A DNA stretch of 64,000 nt, taken from Trochalopteron elliotii. Lineage: Eukaryota > Chordata > Aves > Passeriformes > Leiothrichidae. The notes beneath the pieces were generated by a model. It did no database searches, was not told the DNA's origin, and saw nothing but the letters and a program-made list of their open reading frames with translations. Positions within the stretch are counted from its first letter, which is position 1, and each line of letters opens with the position of its first letter. Of this stretch, positions 1 to 11,505 are shown in pieces. The position numbers were made by a program, and so were the translations under genes. The stretch covers positions 1,392,450 to 1,456,449 of the forward strand of contig JANPWX010000038.1 in NCBI GenBank assembly GCA_024734555.1. The letters are read 5' to 3'.

Positions 1-329
1 ACAGAGAAGCACAGTGCTGATTAATGTACAGTTTACTTGCAGACATATTATTATTTTTTATTTGCAAATTAAGCTTCTGCATCTTCTGTGTTGCTGCATT
101 CCATGATCTCAAAGATAGAAATGTACTCTCTCCTCTTCGCCCTCCACTCCTTCAACCTCCAGCTTCTCTGCTTTCAAATGGTTGCCATGAGTATTGATTC
201 CAGATGGGAGGAGTCTGGGACTGTGTGGTATTGATTACTTATTTCCTCATTTGAGTCACTTCATCTCAGTATTGCCTCTCATTTTTTTCAGGGGTCTGAA
301 GATAGTAATGACGGCTGCTCCTCCTAATT
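1..329. other. Unassigned AT-rich flank
   Basis: Nothing recognisable is present before the LTR-like segment. A short ORF starts at 194, but it runs into that segment and has no protein-like features. Confidence 0.5.
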
Positions 330-778
330 TGTACCAGAGGCTATTGGCACGGTGCTATATTTTCAAGCTCAGCCAGCCCCGACACCGCTACAATACCGGT
401 GGGACTTGGCTGGTCAGGAGCATCAGCGAGACGATGGCAGGAGGATGAAAGGAGGGACGCTTGAGAGGTTTGGTCACAACGAGTTTATTGGAACTCCAGC
501 GTGGAGCCCTCACCTCAGGACATCTGCCTCTGAGAGAGACCAAGACTGTTCCCGGGGAGGACTTTTAAAGGGGGGTGTAACACGGGGCGGGGGTTCAACC
601 AGGGACCAATGTGATAGGACAGGGAAGTGGCTCATAACATAATAGACATATACAATAACCATACAATGAACAGGAGGAGATGTCAGCCTGGATCCTGCCC
701 AATCACTTGACGCCTCTCCTAGAATCTTCCAGAAGCAGGGAGAGACCCCCAAGTGATGGACAGGACCAGGGGGTTACA
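330..778 (-). mobile_element. Probable solo LTR of an endogenous retrovirus, minus orientation
   Basis: Read on the minus strand, this segment has the order expected of a retroviral LTR. It starts TGTAACCCCC at 778, has a TATA-like TTTAAA at 564-569, and has an AATAAA polyadenylation signal at 484-489, about 80 bases downstream. A GC-richer R/U5-like stretch follows and ends near 330 in GGTACA, nearly the inverse of the TGTAAC start. It is clearly more GC- and CpG-rich than its surroundings. I see no matching target-site duplication: 324-329 is CTAATT and 779-784 is TGACAG. The left border is therefore uncertain, and some 3' internal sequence may be included. A shorter alternative is a 203-bp unit at 576-778 with TGTAAC/GTTACA ends. 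No gag, pol or env remnant was seen. The class (ERVK or ERV1) is undecided. Confidence 0.45.
484..489 (-). promoter_or_regulatory. AATAAA polyadenylation signal of the putative LTR
   Basis: The plus strand reads TTTATT, giving AATAAA on the minus strand. It lies about 80 bases downstream of a TATA-like TTTAAA at 564-569, the spacing expected across an LTR R region. It supports the minus orientation. Confidence 0.4.
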
Positions 779-1140
779 TGACAGATGATGGACAGATAAC
801 TGTCTCTGGGGGTGAAACTTATGAAGAACCAGAACCAATCATAGAACTGTAACTGGGGAGAAGGCAGAGAGAAACCAAAAGTAGGTAACAGAAGGGGTAC
901 ATGGAAAAAAACATTTTACAGAGGAACATTAACTTATGAATTAAAATTAAATTAGAAAATGCACTCCCATAGGCTATGATTTAGGAAGGCACTTGAACAT
1001 GTTCTTTAAATGTTTTGGTGGAAGGGTATGTTAGGCAGGGACGGGATTGAGGCCAGGAAGTTTTCTCTGCTGCAGTGGAGCAGCTAACTAGTTTTGCACT
1101 GTTCTACCTCATAATGCCATTCTGGGAAAAGAAGGCTACT
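779..1140. other. Unassigned sequence right of the LTR-like segment
   Basis: Purine-rich sequence without a convincing ORF or repeat. The first 100 bases repeat the GATGGACAG word found inside the LTR-like segment, so the retroviral piece may extend somewhat past 778. Confidence 0.4.
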
Positions 1141-1196
1141 CAATTATCTTTATTCCATTTCACAAATGATGATGTGAGGTATAGAGAGGTTAAATC
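1141..1196 (+). mobile_element. MIR-like ancient SINE relic
   Basis: The stretch contains, in the right order, the words that mark the MIR core: ATTATC, then a CCATTT-CACA-ATGA block, then TGAGG and AGAGAGGTTAA. MIR elements are tRNA-derived core-SINEs fixed in early amniotes, and bird genomes keep only short diverged pieces. Only about 55 bases remain recognisable. The tRNA-like head and LINE2-like tail were not seen. A chance match to low-complexity purine sequence cannot be excluded. Confidence 0.5.
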
Positions 1197-2647
1197 CCAG
1201 AACTGCAAAGCAGAGAAAGACAGCTCCTGCTGAAATTTGTAGGAATTGGAGAGCTATTAATACTTTATAGTATCTAGGGCAGTGACTTGCTGAGATTAGT
1301 CTGAAAATCTGGATAGAGCAGGGGACATAAGTGTCTTATTGTTGGTATATTTTCAATCTTAATTTTTATTGTTTGAAGGGGAACTTCAGGTTTTTCTACT
1401 AGCAGCTGGACAAGAGCACAGCCTCTTAGTGTGGGATACTTTCCTCCATTCACCTTATCTGTGACAGAGCAAACAGCCCTTAGTTTCTCTGCTTAGATGA
1501 TTCTGAAGTATTTAAAAAATGTCATAACATCCCACAGAAAGCTCTGGGAAAATGGCAATGCTAGTAAGAAAGAAGATTCATTTGAAAACAGTCCTAACAT
1601 GGAACTGCTGATTCATTTATATTCCTTGAAACCTACCTGACTACCAACTTCACTGCTTAGTAACAGCAGAGGAAAAAAGGTGAATAGCTTGAGTCTGATT
1701 AAAGTAATCCCCTCTCTGACCCTCTTGGCTCAGACTGTCAGCATTGCAGGTTGAGTCTGCAAGTAACTTCTGTTTTATGCTGTCATCAGCTGTGAGTTAT
1801 GTGCAGTCTCAACCTTCTCTGACAGTGTGCTTAAATGCTTTGTTAGCTTCAGGCCTGCACACAGGCTACACGTATAGCCAGAGACTAGAGGCACTGGGGA
1901 TAGAGCAGACTATTTCAAACCCTACACGAAAGAAGCAGTAATTCTGTGCTGACTTGCCCTCTGTCTGCAGTCTTCAAGTTTAGTAGTTCTCATAGGTCCC
2001 TAGCTATTTCTACTCATGGTCTAGAATATCTGCAGCCCTGAAAACCTCCTTGTCAGCCCCTGGAGAAATTTAGCAAAGCCTTGATATGTGTGACTCACGA
2101 GTTTAAATCCAGGTAAGACTTTGAATCAAGAAGTATTTCTGTGTTCCACACAAAACAAACAGCAAACATTTCCTTTTTTGCTCAATCTAAAATGTAGCAT
2201 TCTTAAAATATTTAGCAATTTATAGAAAGTGACCTTGCAGTAAAGGTGAGTTAGCAGCACTATGATTTAAAAAAAGATTTTTTAAAAATAGTGTGATTGA
2301 CAGTAGAATAGGTTCAGATTTGAAGCAATTATCTGCCAGTTTAGGGGACACAATTTCAGCATGTCCTACTGTGTTCCTTTGGTGAGTGGCATTTTGAGAG
2401 CTGGGGACAACTCAAGAGACTACCTTGCTTAGACTGCCATCATGGAAGTCCATTCTCCCCATATTTGTGAACATGGAATTGATGGCCACGATTCTAGCAT
2501 CAGGCTCTAACTTAGTGTGCATCATTGATCCCACTCTTTTGGAAGGGTGTTAATCTAAAACAGGTGACAAACATACCAGGGGTAGTCACTGAGATGATGT
2601 CCAATTTTAAGTGTAATTTAATATAAGGAAATGAGAGATCATAAAAG
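1197..2647. other. No gene recognised
   Basis: Unique AT-rich sequence with only one ORF just over 60 codons (1744-1941, +). That ORF has no domain-like composition. No repeat family was recognised. Confidence 0.6.
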
Positions 2648-2940
2648 GTCAGTCTATTTTTCCAGGCAACTAACAATAGGACAAGGGTAAATGGACTCAA
2701 ATTACACCAGAGTCAAATAAATTTTATCACTGAAAGAGAGGTTGAGGACTGGAATGGTCTCCCTAGGGAAAGAGTGGATTCACCATCCCTGGAAGTGAAT
2801 GTTCATCCATTGCAGTAAATGAAATTCAGAAATAGAATAGTTGTGACACTGTGGTATGGTCTAGTGGGCATGGTGGTGTTTGGTCAAAGGGCAGACTTGA
2901 TCATCTTGGAGATTTTTCCAAGTCTAATGATTCTGTGATC
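2648..2940 (+). mobile_element. CR1 LINE fragment, 3' end
   Basis: The segment follows the usual CR1 3' region: a CAGGCAACTAACAATAGG block, a diverged ACTGAAAGAGAGGTTGAGGA block, then CACCATCCCTGGAAGTG. It ends in the CR1-type 3' tail AATGATTCTGTGATC at 2926-2940. CR1 copies are heavily 5'-truncated because reverse transcription stops early, and this one keeps only the end of ORF2 and the 3' UTR. It is highly diverged and has no intact reading frame, so it is an old, dead copy. Confidence 0.85.
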
Positions 2941-3818
2941 TAATGACCAAGGCCACCAAATTTGATCAACTAGATTAAAAATGGGTGTCTCCCAGAGACA
3001 ATTCAGTGAAGAAAACAGATTTTGGTACTCTCTTGTTGCTAGGAAAAGTGTTTGTCTCTCCTTTGAGTACCAGAGAGATTTTCAGATGACCTGGCCAGCC
3101 ATATTGTCAGCTGAATAGCTTAATTTGTTCAACTTTCCACTGCAGTAACACAGACTAGGCCTCAAAGAAGTAGGAAATTGATTGCAATAGATCAATTATT
3201 TATTTTTGCAAACTGCATGACTGATGATTACATAATACTGTTTTCTACAGTAAACGATGTTGCGTATCATTCAGCTTCTCACTTGCTTAGTTAGGAAGCA
3301 GAAGTCCCTCCTCTAGATTAACTATAAATGGGATAAGCTGATAGACTTGTATTGCTTGCTTTCTGCTATATGCAGGAACTGTGATGTGAGCTGTTGCTCC
3401 TCTGGTCTTGTCTGTGAAAGGACATCAGAGCCCACAAAATTGGTGTCAATGACTCCTGACATTCTTGCAGACAGCTAGGACCATAACACATAGACAGTGT
3501 TAGCTCCTCTTGTGATTCAAAAGTCATTCTTCTGGATTGCTCTCTTCTCTAATGTGTGCTACTGAGGCCCCTGAGGCCAAGTGGTGACACAGACAGGCTC
3601 TCACAGGCTCACTGCTGCTGAGTTGAAAGTGGCTATGAGTTCCAGGTTGGGTGATAATTTCAGGGAAGGCAATAACGATGGATTTTCTCTATGACATATT
3701 TTCCAACAAGATCTCAACATTTTAGGGACCAGCAGATGAGATGTTAAGCCTACACTTCTTGAAAGGATCAATGCAGGGGAAATAGCGTGTCTCTGTAAGC
3801 AGTCACAGTGCATATGTC
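2941..3818. other. No gene recognised
   Basis: Unique sequence between a CR1 tail and a solo LTR. One minus-strand ORF of 70 codons (3601-3813) shows no recognisable motif. Confidence 0.6.
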
Positions 3819-4418
3819 TGTGGTGTTAATAATAAGTGTGCTTGTTTGGGATGGGGTAGAGTTGATTGCCTTCACAATGGCTGGTATGGGGCTGTGTTTG
3901 CGATTTGTGACGAACACAGAGTTGATAATACAGTGATGATTTTGTTATTGCTGAGCAGGGCTCGCTCAGAGCCAGGGCCTTTTTGTATGGCCGTGTTGGC
4001 AAGGAAGTTTTGGGTGCCTGGGGGGTTGGGAGGAGACACAGCCAGGAAAGATGACCCCAGCTGACCAAAGGGATATTTAAGACCATATGACATCATGCTC
4101 AGTACATAAACTGGGGAGAAGGAGGAGGTAGAAGGTTGTTTGGAGTGATGGTGTTTGTGTTACAAGTAACTGTTGAGTGCTGGGGCCCTGCTCTCCTGGA
4201 GATGGCTGAACGCCTGCCTGCCCACAGGAGGCAGTGAATGAATTCCTTGTTTTGATTTGCTTGCATGTATGGCTTTTACTTTCCCTATTAAATGGTCTTT
4301 AACTCCACACATGATTTTTTATGTTTTATCCTTCTGATTCTCTCCCTGACCCTGCTGGTGGGGAAGTGAGCAAATGACTGTGTGGGGCTTGGCTGCTGCC
4401 TCGGGTTAAAGCACCACA
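3819..4418 (+). mobile_element. Solo LTR of an avian ERVL-type endogenous retrovirus
   Basis: A 600-bp unit bounded by perfect 7-bp inverted termini, TGTGGTG at 3819-3825 and CACCACA at 4412-4418. Inside are the landmarks of a common bird ERVL-type LTR: GGGATGGGGTAGAGTTGATT near the start, GCTGACCAAAGGGATAT and CCATATGACATCATGCTCAG in U3, a degenerate TATA-like CATAAA at 4105-4110, and ATTAAA at 4287-4292. No gag/pol sequence lies on either side, so this is the usual product of LTR-LTR recombination. The flanking five bases, ATGTC and ATGAA, agree at three positions, which fits a decayed 5-bp ERVL duplication but is weak. The short ORFs across it on both strands are incidental. The U3 landmarks recur in reverse in the LTR at 11506-12095. 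Confidence 0.85.
4287..4292 (+). promoter_or_regulatory. ATTAAA polyadenylation signal of the solo LTR
   Basis: A common variant of AATAAA. It sits about 180 bases after the TATA-like CATAAA and 126 bases before the LTR end, where the R/U5 boundary signal is expected. It is probably no longer functional. Confidence 0.4.
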
Positions 4419-7400
4419 ATGAATCAGATTCTCTTCTCCAATGCAAGATAACTCGCAGCATTCCACTCATCAGTACGTCTCAGGCCTGCATGCTCTCAAA
4501 GCCATTAAAGTTCACACCCCGCCATGCATTATTCCTGCCAAATACAAACCTTTATCATCTTTTATATGTCTAATATAGCTAATTTTCAGAGGTAGATTTT
4601 ATAACTGAAAGCATATTTGTGCATCTAACACCTCTTCAAAAATTAGACTGCACATATTTTTAAATTCAAATAGCCTTTAGAAGAGCCAGGTACCTACAAA
4701 TACCTGTTGTTTTCATGAACATGAAATGCAAGGAGTTTGTATACTGTGTGAAAGGTAAGAGTTTAATGATACTCATCTAGCTGTGAGACTGAGTCTCAGG
4801 CTGTTTACTGGCAACAGCTGTGCCTGTAGTACAGCTCAGGAGCATAACAACCCACAACAAAGCACTGAGGCATAAAAACCCACTACCTTCATATAAACAG
4901 GGAAAAAAACCAAACAAACCATGTTTTCTGGTCTATGTCTGGGGAATTTTGCCTATGTAGCACTCACATTTCCAGTGCAAACCCAAACAGACAATTTTGT
5001 TTTATTTCTTACTTGCCTTAAGGGACTTCACTCTACAAAGAGAGCCAAACCCAGAAAATTAGTTAGACTTTCTGAAATAGGTTCATTTAATCTTTATCTT
5101 TCTTCCTAAATAAGAAGGATAAGGCACGGTCTCAGTCCCTGCTTGACATTTCTGAATAACAGGATGGGTTAGCAAATACCTATTTATAGAGTAACAGGAT
5201 GGATATTCTTCCATAGTGAATCTCTGGAGAAAAGAGTTGCCACTGAGTGGTTATAAGGAATTTTCAAGCCCAGTTATCTATCCCAATAACTGTATCTGTC
5301 TATCATCTGCCTGAAGAGAGCTTGGTTACTCTATTGAGTCCTATTATTAAGCTGTTAAATTGACTCAATTTTTATCTGAAGAAAACATGTAAGTCCATGC
5401 CCAGGTAAACTGCAGGTCATCTTTGGCTTGTAGTAGTTCTCAGTTAGCAAACTCAGTGAATAAAAAAATTCGTGATATGCCAATTGTATGTCTCATTATA
5501 GGATTTGGTTGACACCATTCCCAAGCAGGCATATGTAGGCATCACAAAACTCAGTGCTGACATTTGGATCTCTGATTTTCTGACCTCTTTGAACTTATTT
5601 CTAAATATTCTCTCCACTGGTACTACAGATGCTTTTCCAGATGTCACGCAAACTAGAGAGCTATTAAGAGCCCTTCTTCTCTTATTCTCTTTCTTCCTAT
5701 CTCCTGCAAGCATCTTCTTTCTGCTACTGTTAGAACACGAACACTTAGCTATCTTTGCTAGATAGCTACACATTCCTGGGTTTATCAGCCCTTAGACCAT
5801 CTATCATAAACAAATCCACACGCTTGTATGTAGGATCCTTGTCCACAAGTTCTGATGTTCTGTATGCCAGTTGCCTATTCCCTAACATGCAAACACCAGA
5901 TATCATCATTCACAACACCTTATTTGTTTCTCTGGGTACATTTTCACTGACTTTTTTTTTTATAATAAAGAGGGGTTTGACTGGGTAAGTGAGGAGCTCT
6001 GACATTTCTCTCTTATTTTTACTTCTGTTTTCAGGACTGTTTAAAGAAGAAGGTGAATATGACCTTAGGTTCCACTATTTCCCCCTAAATGGAACTATTT
6101 TTTTAGATTTGCTCTTATGTATACATGTCCTTGTATTACAATATCCCGGTTCCAATGATGTTCTTGTTATGTGATGTAAAAATTCAAATTACTTGTGTGG
6201 TTTAAATATCTTCTTAAAAAGTCTTTAGCTGTAAGAAAGGATCGTCATCTTCTTAGTTTTTTTAGTGTTCTAATAAATTAACATCATCTTTCTTTACACA
6301 ATTCCACTGTGGATGTCTTCCTGCATCAGGGGAGGATGCGCAGTTTTAAACACTTTCAGTAGTTTTACATTCCTCAGAGTAGGCTGCAAAATATCAAGCT
6401 GCTGTTGTCAACTTGCCAAAAGGAGAGTCTGGTTCTTTTTCCCTTTCATTTTAGGGACTGAGAGAAGTTATTTTCTTTTTGAGAGGTCCCTTGTCAACTT
6501 TTTAAAAGAGCTTGAAGAGAACCTATAAGCCATAAAATGCCTGGCTTGGAAGAAATATATTTATCAAGATCTAACAGCTGGATATCTTGCAAGATGCTAT
6601 GATCTCTTCCCAATTTATCATCTGTGCTTAACCATGACTCAAAGCTGAGTTGCTTTTAATTGGTTTTGGATCAGGCACTATTATTTATTCATTGCATCAA
6701 AAGGATGTTCAGGATCTCCATTTCTGAAACTTTACCCTGCTGTGCAAGAAGTCAGAGCACAAGCCAGAAAGTCTCTTTGTGATTGAAATTATATGTCACA
6801 ATATGATTTATTTTTCTAGGAGTTATCTGAAAATCTTAGTCATTATTTCCAAAGTCCTATGCAAAGTAATTTGAAGTTAAAATATATAACTAGTAGGAAC
6901 TAAAAAAAAAAATCTGCCAATGTTCTAAAAGAAACAAATAAAATTCTTATCTGCATGACTACCTACAAAACGGTACATACATGCCATGAAATTAAACATA
7001 ATTCCAGGATCTACCTTTCTATGTCTTAAACAATAAAGAGGTGTTTGCTTGCAAACTCTATGGATATCTGCTGATTATAGTGCTCTACAAGAGCTTGAGA
7101 AAGTTATTATTTTATTGTCAATACTTTGTTAAAAAGAAAGGGAGCTGAAACACAAAAGGGTAAGGGAAAAAAATTCCTGTCCCCTAAAACATTTGTGAGC
7201 TACAGGATCTTGTAGGTCAATACACCTTTTATGTGGTAAATAGATGGCAGGCCCTAATATGCAGAGCTCATTAACTAAATTAACACAGAAACATGATCCT
7301 CAAATTGTCCATTGATACTATATCACGATGGCACCCTTGCCACGTACAAAACCCCACTACACTGTGGTGCTTCCTTTGGCTGTATATGTATTACAGACTA

Positions 7401-7979
7401 CAATTTCATTCAGAAATTCTGATTAGGATTTATCAGTACAAGTTGCTGTTCTTCTTTATATGGGTAATTTCCTTATGTTGCTTATCAGGTTTAAAAAACT
7501 TTTGTCTACAGCTCAAAAATGTCCTGTAATATCATTTTGAATCTGTCCAGGGAAACCTTTAATGAACTAGAAGTGTCAAGTATCACCCAACTTCATATAA
7601 CAGTTTAATATTCAGAATGAATATTACAAGCAAATGGATTAGTTTTCCTTGATGTTTATGAAGTTGCTGTAAAAGCAGATGGATAATCACTATAGCAACT
7701 TAGCACATAAGGAGAGAGTCATTGAAAAGCATTCCATAATCAGCACTGTGACCTTGACAGCTCTCACTTCCAATTGCCTAAGCAATATTTTTCATCTGTT
7801 GTAATCAGGCAAATTTCTTGCATACCAGTAAAGCTAGTTGGGCTATCCCAAGACATACTCTGTGTTGGAGTGAACAAATCTAAGAAAGGTATCAAGATAT
7901 CAAGATATTTTATTATGTTTTCCCCTTAGGCATATTGTATAATTTTGTATTTCAAACTTAATACACTGAAATAATCAGG
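4419..7979. other. Unique AT-rich stretch, no gene recognised
   Basis: About 3.6 kb without a recognised repeat. ORFs on opposite strands overlap at 5453-5773 (106 codons, -) and 5505-5765 (86 codons, +). Neither shows a domain, and two overlapping antiparallel ORFs are typical of a chance stop-poor patch. Other ORFs (5755-5988, 5989-6174, 7293-7529) are hydrophobic because of T-rich codons. Confidence 0.6.
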
Positions 7980-9042
7980 TAACAAGTGGATGTCATCTAT
8001 CTCAAATTTTGTAAGACACTGTCTCTCAAAGGTTCTTAATGGAAACACTGAGACAAACAGACTAGATAAGTGGACCACCAGATGGGCTGAGAACTGTCTG
8101 ACCTGCCAAGCTCAGAGGATTGTTATCAGTGACAAGACCTCCATCTGGAGGATTCTCTGTATTCATGTACTCCAAGGGCTGATGGTGGGACCAATACTAT
8201 TTAACAGCATCATTGACTACCTGAATAATGAGACTGAAGGCAGCGTTGGTAGGTTTGTAGATGATATGAAACTTTAATGCAGTGACTGATGCACTACACA
8301 GTTATATTGCCACTCAGAGGGACACTGACAGTCCGCAGAAATGGGCTGAGAGAAGCCTCATGACGTCCAACAAAAGAAAATGCCCAGTCCTGTTCCAGAG
8401 GGAATGGCCTCATGCAACAGTGCAGGTTTGGACAGAGTGACTGAAAAGAAGCTTGGCAGAAGAGGACCTGAGTGTCCTGGTGGACACAAAGTTAAACACG
8501 AGCAAGCAATTCTCCCTTGGTGTAAAGGGTATCAATAGCACCCTGGCCTGTGATAGGAAAATTGTTGCCAGTATGTTGAGAGAGATGAGTCTCTCCCCTT
8601 CTACATAGCACCAGTGAGACACATCTGGAGTCTGGGTCCAGTGCAAGGAAGACATGGATGTACTGGAAAAATTTGAAAAAGGATCAGAAAGATAATTAAG
8701 GCACTGGAAATATGTTGCATGAAAAAAGGCAGAGTCAGCTGGAACCTGATGCAGGGAGTGGTAAAAAAGGATGAAACCGGACAGAATCAGTGACAGGACA
8801 AGAGAAACAATAAGCACAAAATCAATTATGAAAATTCCAACTTAAGCATAAGGAAAAAATCCGGACACCATATTGTGTGGGTGGTTCAACACTACAAAAA
8901 CCTGTCTTCCATCCTTTAGGATATTCCAAACCCAAGTGGACATGGCCCTGAGCAACCTGCTCTTGGTGACTGTACTTTGAGCAGAGGGGTTGACTAGACC
9001 ATTTCCAGTAGTGCCATTCAACCTCTGTGACTGATTGTGTGG
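7980..9042 (+). mobile_element. CR1 LINE fragment with RT core to 3' end
   Basis: Begins abruptly inside ORF2 and runs to the CR1 3' tail near 9042. The translation at 7990-8277 is a decayed CR1 reverse-transcriptase stretch. It keeps an AQRIVISDKTSIW segment, a GLMVGPILFN segment in place of the family's QGSVLGPVLFN, and FVDDMKL in the position of the catalytic F/YADD box. A stop follows directly. The DNA then continues through the ORF2 C-terminal region (AGAAGAGGACCTGAGTGTCC) and a second 3' UTR type with CAACCTGCTCTTGGTGAC. Several internal deletions and frameshifts are evident. The element is dead and is the best RT remnant in the window. The minus-strand ORFs at 8410-8817 and 8842-9081 are antisense shadows. 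Confidence 0.9.
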
Positions 9043-10929
9043 TAATGCATTGTGATAGGATTCGAACAAAGGAGGTGACACCTGATCTACTCCAATTTAT
9101 CTACCCATGTGCAACTGCCCAGAGATCTTCACCTTTCCTGTAGTAGCCCAGTCTAATGTCAACACTGCATCCTGTTCTGCTGCTCCTCTCATGAACTGGG
9201 ATCATTATATACTTTGTAATGGGAACAGAAACTAAATAATCTGTATCACAACATTATCAGTAAAATTTGTGGAAAGAAGAAAGGAAAAATAAGAAATGAG
9301 ACCCAGCACAACTTTCCAACAACTGGTATGTGTATACCTGCCTTCTGGAAAGTACCAGTTTCCAGCTCCAGAGAGAGCAGGCAAGTATGTACTGCTATGG
9401 ACCTACAGGCTGAGGACATGAACTACTCTACCATAACAGGATTACAAACTAGAAACTAGAGATATCTCATTGGCTTAGCTCACTGCTCTACAAGTCATTT
9501 GGGCATGCAATGACCAGTTTCCGTGAAAATATCAAAGGATTATGTTTTCTCAGAATTTCTGGTGGTTTTTAATATTCAGCTGAGGTGAAAGTATCACATA
9601 AACAGGCCTTAGAACATTCCACAGATTAACCAGGAAATCATGAGTATTTATTTAGTGCACAGAGGCATTTATGTGCGAAGTGATGCAGGCTTGTCTCTTT
9701 CTTGCATAAACACAAGTACTGAAAAATTAAGTTAAGGAATTCAAGGTAAGGAAGGTGTCTGACAGCAGAGAGTGGCAATGCCTTACTCCAGCAAACAGAA
9801 GGAACTTCTTTCTCTTATTTTTTGTGTTTGTGCTCCAGCTGAAAACAAAAATACTTTGGTGTGCATTCAAACACTGAATATTAATAACCTGGTCTTAATT
9901 TAAAAAATCTCTGTATTAATGAGATCTTGGATAAGTTTTTTGTTTTACAGTCAGACCAACAATGACAGATAACAAAAGCCCTTATTAAAACTGACATCAA
10001 GAATTTCTTCATACCCCAACCATTCTTCAAATAAAGATAAAATTTCTAGCTTGTATTGAGCTGACTAAAGGAAACATTCCTGACTGACAGTAAAGATACA
10101 CTTCTGCCACTTTTTTGTACATAGGGGATGAATTTCCCTTCTTTCACAGTAGAAAGAAGAAGCACATGCTTTGTTTTTTTCTCAAAATAAACTTATTTTT
10201 TTAAGGAAGTAGGAAGAAGTCATTTACAGCAGAATTTTTCATGCTGAGAAATTTATAATTCATCTTTGAACAGTGTCCCAGTTTGATGCTACACCATTAA
10301 TGTCCCTGGGATTTCCTGGAGTTAATTTTGATCTGAAAAGCCAAGAGGCTCCAAGATAATCTTATCACAGACAGCAACCTCCATGTATTCCTTTTGATTA
10401 TGGTGAAACAAAAACCACATGGGAACAATATCACCATTCAAATACAATTTTGTGTCTGAGTATCTGAGAGTTGAAGTAATGAAAGGAGCAACAGAGGCAC
10501 AGGCCTTGTTTTTTGATATAGAAATGGGAAATAAGAAACTCAGCTCCCTGAAGTAGCTGTGCATTGCACATTACCAGTGAACCCTTTATCCCCAGAGTAC
10601 TTTCTTCAGTGCTACTGAGTCCTCACTTTGCATGGTCCAAATTTGCTCATTTGCCTAAACCAATACAGAAACCACACACATAAGCAGCCACAGAATGTCT
10701 TGTATCTGCAGCTTCTTTTATGTATTACAGACATATATATGACCATCTTCCAATGGTCCTGACCTTAGAAATATTTGTGTTTGAAATAATGATTAAAAAT
10801 GTATAGACAATGTTTAGATAAAGTCATTATACTTCATGTTTATTTTGCTCTTTTTCAGGTCAGAAGAATACTTGGGTTGTAGTGAGCGTTAGCAGCCTTC
10901 AGAAACATAACCAAATAAAAGCCTGAGTG
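9043..10929. other. Unique AT-rich stretch, no gene recognised
   Basis: No recognised repeat. One minus ORF of 80 codons at 10322-10564 has no domain-like features. The part around 9890-10060 is rich in TTAAT and TTATTA words but has no defined structure. Confidence 0.55.
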
Positions 10930-11505
10930 TTCAAGCCGCTCATGGCTTGGAGGAGTGCACTGTTCCCTGGGCAAATACTGTCTGGAGGGAGGGGTCCAGA
11001 AAGTGATTGTGAATGGAATTAAATCCAGGTGTTGGCAGGTCACAAGTGATGGTCTCCAGGGTCCAGTCCTGTTTAATATCTGTATCAATGTCTGGACAAG
11101 GGGATCAAGTGCACCCTCAGTAAGCTTGCAGAATATACCAAGCTGGAAGGAAATGTTGATCTACTGTAGAGTAAGAAGGCTCTGCAGAGGAGCCTGGACA
11201 GGCTGGGTTGATGGGCTGAGGACAATGGTGAGAGGTTCAACAAACTCGCCGTTGGGTCCTGCCCTTGGGTCACAACAACCCCATGCATTTCTCCATTCTG
11301 TGGGAAGAGTACATGTAAAGGTGCTGGGCAGAAAAGGATCTGGAGGTGCTGTTGATATCCAGGTGAAGATGAGTCAGCGTGTGCTCAGGTGACCAAGTAG
11401 GCCAATGGCATCCTGGTCTGTATCAGAAATAGTGTGGCCAGAAGGACTAGGGCAGTGACTGTCCTCCTGTACTCAACACAGGTGAAACCATGCCTCAAAT
11501 ACCGT
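10930..11505 (+). mobile_element. CR1 LINE fragment, left part of a split copy
   Basis: Opens with CTCATGGCTTGGAGGAGTGC and reads through the RT region. The ORF at 10955-11392 includes QKVIVNGIKSRCWQVTSDG, then LQGPVLFNICIN, after which the frame breaks before the catalytic box. The nucleotide match continues through CACAACAACCCCATGCA and TGGTCTGTATCAGAAATAG to CTCAAATACCGT at 11505, where it stops in mid-element. The missing continuation reappears at 12096, showing that this was one CR1 copy later interrupted by an LTR. It is 5'-truncated and frameshifted. Confidence 0.9.

Noticed and set aside
5453..5773. 106-codon minus ORF overlapping an 86-codon plus ORF
   Set aside because: The antiparallel overlap, lack of domain and lack of splice or promoter context fit a chance stop-poor patch.
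8410..8817. 135-codon minus-strand ORF
   Set aside because: It lies antisense to the CR1 copy at 7980-9042 and has no motif of its own.
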